The notes beneath the pieces were generated by a model, which saw nothing but the letters and a program-made list of their open reading frames with translations, was not told the origin of the DNA and did not search any database. Positions 1-7,231 of a stretch of 25,109 nucleotides of DNA are shown in pieces. How positions within the stretch are numbered: position 1 is the first letter of the stretch; every line of letters begins with the position of its first letter. Source of the DNA: a candidate division Hyd24-12 bacterium UBA5074 (lineage in GTDB: Bacteria > Fermentibacterota > Fermentibacteria > Fermentibacterales > Fermentibacteraceae); the NCBI GenBank assembly GCA_002414865.1, contig DIAQ01000087.1, forward strand, positions 784 to 25,892. The letters are read 5' to 3'. A program made the position numbers and the translations under genes.

Positions 1-288
1 TGGTGGGCCGTTACCCCGCCAACAAGCTAATGGGCCGCGGACCAATCTCCCGGCGGTAGGCCCGAAGGTCCCCACCTTTGATCAGGAAGCTCGCAGCAAC
101 CTGACCTCATGCGGTATTAGCCCAGGTTTCCCTGGGTTATCCCCCACCAGGAGGTATGTCATCCACGTGTTACTCACCCGTTCGCCACTCTCAGGAGAAA
201 CAATTGCTTGTATCTCCATCCCGTACGACTTGCATGCCTTATCCACGCCGCCAGCGTTCGTCCTGAGCCAGGATCAAACTCTCCGCAA
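1..288 (-). rRNA. rrs: 16S ribosomal RNA, 5' part (runs off the window start)
   Basis: The reverse complement starts near position 288 with the universal GAGAGTTTGATCCTGGCTCAG block and continues through the conserved GTGGCGAACGGGTGAGTAACACGT segment (around 165-190) to the region near E. coli position 300. It is the 5' fifth of a small-subunit rRNA; the rest lies outside the window, so the truncation is a window edge and not a pseudogene. The exact 5' end is an estimate by homology. A near-consensus promoter (422-450) and a leader of roughly 125 nt precede it. This fragment is the best phylogenetic marker in the window. Confidence 0.98.
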
Positions 289-415
289 AAAGAGATCTAT
301 CCTGACAGAATCAGGTTTGTCAGATCCAGGAGGCTATTGCCTCAGGTTCCCACACAAACGCGGTTATCGCACCTGTCTTCTCTGCGATTTCAAAGATCGT
401 GTGCCTTACCGGCAG
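289..415 (-). other. 16S rRNA leader with a small hairpin
   Basis: This is the non-coding transcribed leader between the predicted rRNA start (about 415) and the mature 16S 5' end. It contains a short perfect inverted repeat at 330-343 (5-bp GAGGC/GCCTC stem, 4-nt loop), plausible as a leader processing or antitermination structure. I could not identify a boxA element with confidence. Together with the promoter it accounts for most of the roughly 365-bp gene-free stretch 289-653. The remaining 451-618 holds nothing I recognise; open frames crossing it have no support. Confidence 0.45.
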
Positions 416-421
416 CGCACT

Positions 422-450
422 AATCTAGACCCTGGTTCTCTGGGTGTCAA
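422..450 (-). promoter_or_regulatory. rRNA operon promoter
   Basis: On the minus strand TTGACA (450-445) is followed by a 17-nt spacer and TAGATT (427-422). This is the closest match to a housekeeping sigma-70 promoter in the window, as expected for rRNA. Transcription should start near 415, giving a leader of about 125 nt before the mature 16S end. The -10 is the same (C)TAGATT hexamer seen at other genes here. Confidence 0.75.
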
Positions 451-618
451 TGCCCTGCAGACCGCAGGCAGACTGGAACCCGAGATCGCCCGGGAAGGCC
501 CGTGCGAGAGCGGTATATGTGGGTGGGAAATGCAGGGTGTCAAGGATGTCGGGATGCGCCACCAGAAGCTTCTGCGGCGCACTCGCGAGCACATGGGAGC
601 CCGGGCCGTGCACTCACT

Positions 619-646
619 TTGCGCCGGCCGCCCGGGCCGCTATTAT
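619..646 (+). promoter_or_regulatory. Predicted promoter of the PAS/GAF gene, leaderless
   Basis: TTGCGC (619-624), a 16-nt spacer and TATTAT (641-646) form a plausible promoter. The last T of the -10 lies 8 nt before the A of the ATG at 654, so transcription would begin at about 653-654 and the mRNA would be essentially leaderless. An in-frame ATG at 645 overlaps the -10 itself and so would not be transcribed. Confidence 0.45.
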
Positions 647-653
647 GAGGCAA

Positions 654-3329
654 ATGCCTGAACCAGGTATCGAAGCCGTACTGCTGAGGCTCACCGTCGA
701 AGGCGGGGTGGTCACCGAGGTTTCCTCCACAGGCCCTGTCGCCTGTGAAGAGGCCATCGGAGCCGCGATCTGCGACCTTCTCGACCCCTGCCCGGAGAAC
801 TCCCGCTTCGTGCAGTCCACCCTGCGCACGGCTGATGGTCTTCGCGTCGCCGCGGCGCGCGCAACGGGGAAGGAGTACTTCGTCTACTTCCTCGACGGAC
901 CAGGTGCGGAGGCCTCCCCCGGAATACCCTGGATAATGCTGTCGCCGGATTCCAGGGCGCCTCTCGCTTCGCCCGCCATGGTCGCCCTCCTGGGATACAC
1001 ACCCTGGGAGCTCGGCGGTACCGAGCTTCTCGCCCCGATCCTCCGCGAATGCGGCTCGTCCTCGTTCACGACGAGCGTCCTCGACCGGTGGGGCTCGCGG
1101 CGGGACATTCTGTGCCACTGCACGCGGGCGCGCAGCGGCACGAGGTGGATCGCCCTGCTCCCGCTGCCGCCGCATGAAGAGGCCTCCTGGGAGGCCGTGC
1201 TGTCGGAGTGGGAGCAGCAGCCCGGGAGCGGGTTCAGGCAGGAACTCGACTTCCTCCTCAAGGCTGTCGGCATACCTTCGGGGGCTCTTCTCGACGGCTC
1301 GGGCGAGGGCATCCCGTCGATACTCGCCCAGGCGGGACTCTCGGTCACGCGCGAGGACCTGTCTCCCGGAGGCATGCTCTCGACATGGGTGAGCGGCTCC
1401 ATCCTCTGGGTCGACTCGGAAGAGACTCCCGCCGAGCTGGGAAACCTCTGCATCGCACCTTTCGGCCGCTCGGAGAAGTACATCGCGGTTCTCGGAGGGG
1501 CTCACTCCCCCGTCGCCACCGAGCAGAGGCTGAAGGTGATGCTCCCCATCCTGGCCATGAGGCTCGACCTGCTCGCCCTGAGCAGATACGGGGCGGAACT
1601 CGACGGGAGGAGGGCTCTTCTCGACGACATAGAATCCATCGTCCAGAAGCACTCCCCCGGGTCGTGGAGCTCGCTCTCCCCGGCTCTTGCCGACATCGCC
1701 CCGGAGATCGGGGCTTCCGCCCTGGCCATCCTTGCGCCGGACGGAGGCGGACCATCCGCCTGCGCCGGCGACTGCGGTCCCGGATCCATCGCCGCCCTGT
1801 CCACCGGTCTGGGCGAGGCCTTCCAGGCGGTGGTGGAGGTGAAGCTGCGGGAGGGCTACAGGTTCTGCGCAGGCTTCGAAAGGGCGGCCGCCGCCGATCC
1901 TGGTCTGCTGAAGGCGGTCGGCAGGATGCTCGAGAGGTACTGCCACGACGGCTGTGCCCCTTCGCCGGGACCCGATCTCTCATCGCTCCCGGCCGTGCAG
2001 ATCAGGAACTTCAGGGTTCTCTGGCAGGGGGATACGCCCGGGATCGATCACTGCTACGAGTATTACGGTCGATCGGGAACCTGTGACGGCTGCCCGCTGA
2101 CCGCGTCGGGGGACGAGCGGCCGAAGAGGATGCGCATTCTCACGGGCGACATCCTGGAGGAGATCCACCCGTCGAGGGACGGCCACGTTATAACCTGGAC
2201 CAGGCTCCCGCCACGGGCGCCGGCGCCGGCACCGGTCGAGCGCGTCCCGGGCGGCACGGCCTCGTACGATGCCGATGGCATCATCGAGTCCTGGAGCGGA
2301 TGGCTGGAGGCGGCCGCGGGAGTGCCTGCACAGATCGCGATCGGGCAGTGGGCGGGGCGCCTGCTCGACAAGCTGGGATCGGACAGGCTGATACGGCAGT
2401 TCGAGCTCGCCCTCAGGGGAGTCTTCCTCCCCGAGAGCGTGGAGTTCCTGCTGGACGGCAGGCGCTGCGGGAGCAGGATGACCCCGGGGCCGGACCGCAC
2501 CATCAGCCATTTCATACTCGACAGCGTCTCGGCGGGCATGGGGGAGATGCGGATACTGTCAGGTCCGGGCATCATCTCCCCCGAGGCGGAGCCCTCCTCC
2601 CTGGCGTCCACCATCTCGGCGGCATGCGAGATCCTCGGGTGGGAGCTGGATATCAGCCCGGCCGCCTCCGCGGACGGATGCACTGTCTGGCTGTCCCAGC
2701 AGGCGCTCTCCGGACTGCTGCTGGAGCTCCTGAGGGTTCTCGCTCCCCTGTGCCCGGAGAGGTGGGCGGCGCTGGACTCGTCGGTCCATGAAAGGATCGG
2801 CCGGGGGACGAGGCCGATCCTCCCCGGCAGATACCTCACCCTCCAGTTCGGGATCTATCCGGTGCTCCTCGCCACCCAGACGGCCTCCCTGCTGGCCATC
2901 GACAGGGAGATCGCCGCCCTGGGAGGATGGACGGCTCGGAACGAGCAGGGCGACAACCTGACCATCGCGCTGCCTTCCTCCCTCAGGCAGGGAGATGGGG
3001 AGTCGGTGGGCTTCTACGCCAACGACGACCACCTGGGCCGCCTGGTCGCGGAGATCGAGAAGTCCGTGCCAGGCGGATCCCTCAGGGCGAGCACCCTGGC
3101 GGAGCTCGCCGGCATCCAGCAGGAATGCAGGCTCATCGTGGCGAGGCTCAGGCCTCAGGAGCTGGAGCTGGCGGCGGCGCTGGCGGGCAGGGCGCCATGG
3201 CAGGGGATCCTGATCGCCACCGGGCTCCAGCCCAGGATACCCCTCTTCGCAAGCAGGATCGAGCTTCTTCAGCTCCCGGCCACCCCCGAGGAGCTGCTCG
3301 GAGCCGTGAGGAGAATGCTTGTCCGCTAG
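654..3329 (+). CDS. Multi-domain PAS/GAF sensor protein with degenerate kinase and receiver domains
   Basis: The product is 891 aa from the ATG at 654, chosen because the predicted promoter makes the upstream ATG at 645 and the longer frame from 444 untranscribed. Seen in order: a PAS-like domain (about residues 89-172), two GAF-like regions (about 196-312 and 322-436), a Cys cluster C467-X9-C477-X2-C480, a second PAS-like domain (534-630), a region resembling the end of a HATPase_c domain (about 643-785) and a receiver-like tail (786-891). No DHp/H-box segment fits between the second PAS and the ATPase-like part. N-box asparagines are not visible and no acceptor Asp occupies the expected receiver position. 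Inference: a signalling protein working by binding rather than phosphotransfer. No signal peptide or membrane helix is seen, so it is cytoplasmic. The 3' end overlaps the next gene by 11 nt. Domain names are from pattern recognition of weak similarity. Confidence 0.8.
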   Translation: MPEPGIEAVLLRLTVEGGVVTEVSSTGPVACEEAIGAAICDLLDPCPENSRFVQSTLRTADGLRVAAARATGKEYFVYFLDGPGAEASPGIPWIMLSPDSRAPLASPAMVALLGYTPWELGGTELLAPILRECGSSSFTTSVLDRWGSRRDILCHCTRARSGTRWIALLPLPPHEEASWEAVLSEWEQQPGSGFRQELDFLLKAVGIPSGALLDGSGEGIPSILAQAGLSVTREDLSPGGMLSTWVSGSILWVDSEETPAELGNLCIAPFGRSEKYIAVLGGAHSPVATEQRLKVMLPILAMRLDLLALSRYGAELDGRRALLDDIESIVQKHSPGSWSSLSPALADIAPEIGASALAILAPDGGGPSACAGDCGPGSIAALSTGLGEAFQAVVEVKLREGYRFCAGFERAAAADPGLLKAVGRMLERYCHDGCAPSPGPDLSSLPAVQIRNFRVLWQGDTPGIDHCYEYYGRSGTCDGCPLTASGDERPKRMRILTGDILEEIHPSRDGHVITWTRLPPRAPAPAPVERVPGGTASYDADGIIESWSGWLEAAAGVPAQIAIGQWAGRLLDKLGSDRLIRQFELALRGVFLPESVEFLLDGRRCGSRMTPGPDRTISHFILDSVSAGMGEMRILSGPGIISPEAEPSSLASTISAACEILGWELDISPAASADGCTVWLSQQALSGLLLELLRVLAPLCPERWAALDSSVHERIGRGTRPILPGRYLTLQFGIYPVLLATQTASLLAIDREIAALGGWTARNEQGDNLTIALPSSLRQGDGESVGFYANDDHLGRLVAEIEKSVPGGSLRASTLAELAGIQQECRLIVARLRPQELELAAALAGRAPWQGILIATGLQPRIPLFASRIELLQLPATPEELLGAVRRMLVR

Positions 3330-3855
3330 GGCTGCCCTGCTCCTGCTCGCCTGCCTGGCAGCGACCCCGGCCAGGGCGCAGGACCTGTCTCCCGAGGAAT
3401 TCCTCATCACTCTCTGCGACACTGCGGGCAAGCCCGGAGGAGATGTTTTCTGGGCCCGCTCCGCATCGCCGTCCGGCGGCTGTGGCACGGTGGTGCCCGA
3501 GTCCCTGGCGGCAACGCTCCGGGCCATGCATGAACTGAGCGTGGTCCCCGGACCTCCCAGCCTCCTAGAGGTCGACTCCCTGTCTTTCGAGTACACAGTG
3601 TCCTTCCCGGAGGCGGCGTGGAGCTGGATCGACGAGGATGGACGCCTCCACCGGGCGACGGGCTCCACCGTGGTGACGAGTTCCGGCGGGAGGTTCATGT
3701 GGGTCGAGCTGCCCGCGTTCCGACCCGGCGCAGGATTGAGCCCGGCGGACAAGCTCATGGCGGGCTTCGCCCTGACCATAATGTTGCTGCTGGCGGGAGC
3801 TGCTGCGATCTGGTGGGCCAGGAGGAGCCTCGGGGTCTCAGGACGCGATCAGTAG
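3319..3855 (+). CDS. Exported small protein with C-terminal membrane anchor, unknown function
   Basis: The product is 178 aa from a TTG start at 3319, supported by GAGGAG (3308-3313) five bases upstream and by the good signal peptide that begins there. The signal sequence ends in an Ala-rich A-X-A cleavage site near residue 20. A roughly 125-residue extracytoplasmic part holds two cysteines (C33, C55) that could form a disulfide. A single transmembrane helix (about 147-167) is followed by a short basic tail, giving a type I topology. It overlaps the PAS/GAF gene by 11 nt, so the two are translationally coupled, which suggests a functional partnership such as signal input or output at the envelope. 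I recognise no family. The 3' end overlaps the convergent gene by 7 nt. Confidence 0.75.
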   Translation: MSARAALLLLACLAATPARAQDLSPEEFLITLCDTAGKPGGDVFWARSASPSGGCGTVVPESLAATLRAMHELSVVPGPPSLLEVDSLSFEYTVSFPEAAWSWIDEDGRLHRATGSTVVTSSGGRFMWVELPAFRPGAGLSPADKLMAGFALTIMLLLAGAAAIWWARRSLGVSGRDQ

Positions 3856-4112
3856 CCTTCCCATTCCGAGGAGAAGTCGAGGACCTGGCTCGGAGCGTCC
3901 TGCATAGTGGTCTCCAGGGCCATGGCCCTGTCGATGAAGTCGTCGAGCTCGCGCTGAAGGAGGACGAGGCGGCTCATGAAGGCCTGATAGGCCTCGTAGT
4001 CTGAGTCGCTCGTCACGGGCAGGTGCTCCGCCTCCGCGAACGCGGCGTTCAGTTCCTTTATCACTGCGGCGAAAGCCAGTGCGAGTTCGCCTGATTCGCG
4101 AAAACCCTTCAT
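3849..4112 (-). CDS. Hypothetical 87-aa acidic helical protein
   Basis: The product is 87 aa with an ATG at 4112 and AGAGGT (GAGG at 4122-4119) six bases upstream. It is rich in Ala, Glu, Asp and Leu, and heptad-like spacing suggests two long amphipathic helices. There is no signal peptide, membrane segment, cysteine or recognisable motif. The start codon overlaps the stop of the PAP2-hydrolase gene in an ATGA arrangement, so it is the second gene of that operon and translationally coupled. The tight coupling and its own ribosome-binding site argue that it is real; function is unknown. Confidence 0.7.
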   Translation of the reverse strand: MKGFRESGELALAFAAVIKELNAAFAEAEHLPVTSDSDYEAYQAFMSRLVLLQRELDDFIDRAMALETTMQDAPSQVLDFSSEWEGY

Positions 4113-5593
4113 CCAGCACCTCTTGTTGGTCGTTCCCTTAGCTTGGGAACATCGCGCAGCACCCCATCCTCGTCAACGAAAAGCGGTGTGTCCCTCCGCC
4201 CGGACGAGCCTATGAGCTCGAGCGCCAGATCCATGGCCTTCTCGAACTGCCAGGAGTTGGACCTCTCGGAATCCTCCCAGTTTGGATGTCCCGCGCCCCC
4301 GAGCACCTCGAGCGTTCCGCGCCTGCATGCCTTCGCAAGCCTGGTCCCCATGTCGGGAGGGCTGATGCCGTCCCTCGAGCCATGGAGGAACACGAAGCCC
4401 AGCGACTCGGGCGCGAGGGGGAGATAGGCCAGCGGGCTGAAGAGGTCGAGGCTCCTGCGCGAAGGGCCGGGCAGGGCCATGCGGAGCAGCATCGCCCTCC
4501 ATGTTCCGAGGCGCGTCCTGGCCGACTCGAAGAAGGAGGTGAAGCATCCGTGGGCTATGACCCCCCGCACCGGGGAGGCCGACAGGAGGCAGGCAGTCTT
4601 CACCGCGACCGCCGCTCCCATCGAGCACCCGTAGACGATCGTGGCGGCTGCCGGGAAGCCCGCCGCTTCAGCGGCGAGAAGCGCGCCCGCGAGGTCCATG
4701 GCCTCGTCGGGTCCGCCGGTGGTGGTGGGACAGGGGTGCCCGTCGTGGCCTCGCAGCGGCACCAGGAGAACCGAATAGCCCTTCGTCGAGAAATACCTGT
4801 CGAGGGAGTCGAAGAAGCGGATGTCTCCATGAAGGCCGTGCACGAGCACCGCAAGCTCTCTGCCGTTCCTGTGGAGAAGCGCGTCGCATTCCCAGCCGTC
4901 GAGGGAATGGAACGGGAGACGGTCCCACTGCCCTTCGGGAGGCTGCATCTGGCTGCTGCGCCTGCGCCTGAACCTTCCCGCGTACCGGAACACGGGGACG
5001 ATCGAGGCCTTCTTCCGGAAGGCAGCCCAGACTGCGGCGCCCTCGATCATCCCAAGCACCCAGCCGGCGGCGACGTCAGACGGGTAGTGAACCCCGCCGT
5101 AGACCCGGCTGGCTCCCACGAGGAATGACAGCGAGGCCGCGACAGGCGCGGCCGGGGGGTACGCGAGCGAGGCCACAGTCGCCAGAGCCGCGGAATTGGC
5201 CGCATGCGAAGACGGGAAAGACCTGTTCCCATGAACCCTGATGCCATGGTCCACGAGGTTCGTCACCTCCGGGTCCCTGCACGGTCTCGTCCTCGAGACC
5301 TGATGCTTGATCGTGTTCGAGGAAAGATCCGAAATGGCGACTGCGCAGACAAGTGCGACGAGCACGAGCCTCGCGTCCCTCGTCGAGAGGGTGCGCACGG
5401 CTCCGGCGGGGATGGCGAACTGGACCGGAAGCCTCCCCCATGCGAGCAGGAGCGCGGCGGCCACGGCCAGCGGGATGGCCCAGGCGCCGAAGCTGCTGAG
5501 CAACCTCATCGGGAACTCCAGCCAGGGACTGCCCGGAAGCGAGTTGGTCGCGTGCAGGAGGATTTCGTCGACACCCGGCAGAAAACTCGGCAT
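4109..5593 (-). CDS. PAP2-family phosphatase fused to an alpha/beta hydrolase
   Basis: The product is 494 aa with its ATG at 5593, preceded by GGAG (5601-5598). The N-terminal half (about 1-195) is a membrane PAP2 domain with all three motifs: K96-X6-R103-P104, P127-S-S-H130, and S162-R163-X5-H169-X3-D173, plus several hydrophobic helices. The C-terminal half (about 225-470) is an alpha/beta hydrolase with nucleophile elbow G322-C-S324-M-G326, probable acid D408 and H436. A basic linker (about 205-213) suits a cytoplasmic-face boundary. PAP2 enzymes dephosphorylate lipid phosphates or pyrophosphates, for example undecaprenyl pyrophosphate. The hydrolase half resembles esterases, lipases and peptidases, and its substrate is unknown. 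All catalytic residues look intact, so both halves are probably active. It lies divergent from a glycosyltransferase, which fits lipid-carrier metabolism (inference). Confidence 0.9.
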   Translation of the reverse strand: MPSFLPGVDEILLHATNSLPGSPWLEFPMRLLSSFGAWAIPLAVAAALLLAWGRLPVQFAIPAGAVRTLSTRDARLVLVALVCAVAISDLSSNTIKHQVSRTRPCRDPEVTNLVDHGIRVHGNRSFPSSHAANSAALATVASLAYPPAAPVAASLSFLVGASRVYGGVHYPSDVAAGWVLGMIEGAAVWAAFRKKASIVPVFRYAGRFRRRRSSQMQPPEGQWDRLPFHSLDGWECDALLHRNGRELAVLVHGLHGDIRFFDSLDRYFSTKGYSVLLVPLRGHDGHPCPTTTGGPDEAMDLAGALLAAEAAGFPAAATIVYGCSMGAAVAVKTACLLSASPVRGVIAHGCFTSFFESARTRLGTWRAMLLRMALPGPSRRSLDLFSPLAYLPLAPESLGFVFLHGSRDGISPPDMGTRLAKACRRGTLEVLGGAGHPNWEDSERSNSWQFEKAMDLALELIGSSGRRDTPLFVDEDGVLRDVPKLRERPTRGAG

Positions 5594-5620
5594 AACGCTC
5601 CGCGTTGCAGGATTGACACT

Positions 5621-5648
5621 AATCTAGCCCCTGCGCCCACCCGGTCAA
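5621..5648 (-). promoter_or_regulatory. Promoter of the PAP2-hydrolase operon
   Basis: On the minus strand TTGACC (5648-5643), a 16-nt spacer and TAGATT (5626-5621) form a strong promoter. The start would be near 5614, giving a leader of about 21 nt that contains GGAG (5601-5598) before the ATG at 5593. The flanking bases CTAGATTAGTG are identical to those at the rRNA promoter. Confidence 0.7.
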
Positions 5649-5692
5649 AGTGCGAACCGCGGAACGCGTTCCCGGGAGGGAGGAGGTCCGGG

Positions 5693-5722
5693 TTGTGCGA
5701 TCCGGCACGCACGGCCTAGATT
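5693..5722 (+). promoter_or_regulatory. Promoter of the first glycosyltransferase, leaderless
   Basis: TTGTGC (5693-5698), an 18-nt spacer and TAGATT (5717-5722) precede the gene. Counting from the -10, the transcript should begin at 5729, which is exactly the A of the ATG. No Shine-Dalgarno sequence lies before that ATG, in agreement with a leaderless mRNA. With the promoter at 5621-5648 this makes the 135-bp gap a divergent promoter region. Confidence 0.6.
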
Positions 5723-5728
5723 CCGGCC

Positions 5729-7231
5729 ATGCATGAGGGAACGGCCCCCAAGGCTTCGGGTTCAGGCGGGATCGCCGGCTGGGCCATGCCGCTGGCGTCC
5801 GCGATCGTCGCTCTGGCGTGCCGGCTGGCGTTCATCTCCGGAAAGAGCATCTGGGTCGACGAGGCCTATGCGGCCGGCCTCGTGGGGGAGCCCATCCTGC
5901 GCACCGCGATACTGGCCGGGTCCGGCACCCCGCATCCTCCGCTGGCCTTTCTCCTGCTCAAGCTCTCCGTCTTCCTGTTCGGCCCGGGGGAGGCGGGAGC
6001 GAGGATGCTCTTCGCCTTCGCGGGGGCCGCAGCGACAGTCTTCCTCTTCAGGTTCTGCCTGCGCTTCGGGAGCAGGGGCGGGGCATTCCTGTCGGCGATG
6101 ATCTGGGCGGTCTGCCCGATGGCCGTCTCCCTGGGACAGGAGGCCTGGATCTACGGCCCCCTCGCCCTGTGGTCCTTCGCCGCCCTGGACGCCTCCTCCT
6201 CCGCGTGGAGGGGCTCCCGGAAGGGCCTCGCGGCATTCATAGCCGTGTCTGCGGCCGGCTTCTCCACCCAGCACGCCTATCTCCTCGCCGCGGTCTCATG
6301 CCTGGCGTTGTATTTCACGGTCCCGGCGGAGGAGAGGGCCCCTGTCTCGTATCTGCTTACCGCATGTGCCGCCGTCCTCGTCATGTACGCGCCGCTGGCC
6401 GCTCTCTTCGGGAGGCAGCTGGAGCTGAGGGCCAGGCGCATGGCCGCGGCGGGGATGCAGCAGGGCATCCCGCACAGGATGATGGTCCGGGCGCCATCGG
6501 TGTTCACCCAGTTCCTGGCGGGTGGCGTGTTCCCGGATCTCTCGAGGGCGGTCCTCACCAGGCCGAGGATGCTCACGGCAGTGGTTGCGGCAACGGCGGT
6601 ACAGCTCGCCCTCCTCCTCCAGCCGATCCTTTCCCGCAGGCTGGACCCGGGGCGGAGGCTCTGGATCGCGGCGACATTCCTGGCCCCGTTCGGATTCTTC
6701 CTCTTCGACGACCCCACCGTCCGCCAGTTCACGATAGGCTGGGCAGCCTTCGGCGCCGCGACAGCAGCAGCCGCGTCCACCCGGCCGGGGCGCGCCGTCG
6801 CCTTCGCCGCTCTCGCACTGTCCGCGGCGCTGCTCGTGCCCTACTACTCCATCTCCTCGTTCCCATACCACAGGAGCGACTGGCAGGCCGCCGAGGCCTT
6901 CGTCCAGGCGGGCTGGCGCGAGGGCGACGCCCTGGTGGTGCTGGGGAGCAAGTCCGCCGGCCAGGCCTGGCGGTTCTACGCCGGCGACTCGATGCAGCCC
7001 GTGCTCCCCGACGGGAGCGACCCGTACCGGAGGGAGGATGCCCCGTCAGGACGGCTCGACCCCTTCACGGTGGTGGACAGCCTGTTGTCCTGCTCTCCCA
7101 GGGTCTGGCTGGTGCAGGACCACTGGGCGGGCCCCTCCGTCCGGGAGATCGCGGGCGAAGCGCGCGTGACAGGCTCATCGGTATTCGGCGACTGTCTTGC
7201 GGTCATGCTCCTGGATGGTGACCGGGATTGA
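5729..7231 (+). CDS. GT39-like membrane glycosyltransferase (GT-C fold)
   Basis: The product is 500 aa, mostly hydrophobic, with around ten transmembrane helices. An acidic motif in the first outer loop (W42-V-D44-E45) and a following H69-P-P-L segment are typical of the ArnT/PMT-like GT-C group. These enzymes transfer a sugar from a polyprenyl-phosphate donor to a lipid, protein or glycan outside the cytoplasmic membrane. The soluble C-terminal part (about 385-500) begins with an SDWQAAEAF segment, as in other GT39-like proteins of polysaccharide loci. The start at 5729 matches the predicted transcription start. The stop overlaps the next start by 4 nt (TTGA), so it is coupled to the radical SAM gene. 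The donor and acceptor cannot be inferred. Confidence 0.85.
   Translation: MHEGTAPKASGSGGIAGWAMPLASAIVALACRLAFISGKSIWVDEAYAAGLVGEPILRTAILAGSGTPHPPLAFLLLKLSVFLFGPGEAGARMLFAFAGAAATVFLFRFCLRFGSRGGAFLSAMIWAVCPMAVSLGQEAWIYGPLALWSFAALDASSSAWRGSRKGLAAFIAVSAAGFSTQHAYLLAAVSCLALYFTVPAEERAPVSYLLTACAAVLVMYAPLAALFGRQLELRARRMAAAGMQQGIPHRMMVRAPSVFTQFLAGGVFPDLSRAVLTRPRMLTAVVAATAVQLALLLQPILSRRLDPGRRLWIAATFLAPFGFFLFDDPTVRQFTIGWAAFGAATAAAASTRPGRAVAFAALALSAALLVPYYSISSFPYHRSDWQAAEAFVQAGWREGDALVVLGSKSAGQAWRFYAGDSMQPVLPDGSDPYRREDAPSGRLDPFTVVDSLLSCSPRVWLVQDHWAGPSVREIAGEARVTGSSVFGDCLAVMLLDGDRD

Noticed and set aside
444..653. A 70-residue N-terminal extension of the PAS/GAF protein
   Set aside because: It overlaps the -35 of the rRNA promoter, is rich in Cys/Arg/Pro unlike the rest of the protein, has no ribosome-binding site, and lies upstream of the predicted transcription start.
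167..661. Open frames across the 16S leader and the region before 654
   Set aside because: They run antisense to rRNA and across the rRNA promoter, lack ribosome-binding sites and have compositions typical of non-coding GC-rich DNA.
540..1946. Long antisense open frame (468 codons) opposite the PAS/GAF gene
   Set aside because: Antisense shadow in high-GC DNA: Arg/Gly/Pro-rich, with no family resemblance. The same reasoning removes long frames at 7197-8864, 10032-11609, 11900-13435 and 17529-19478.
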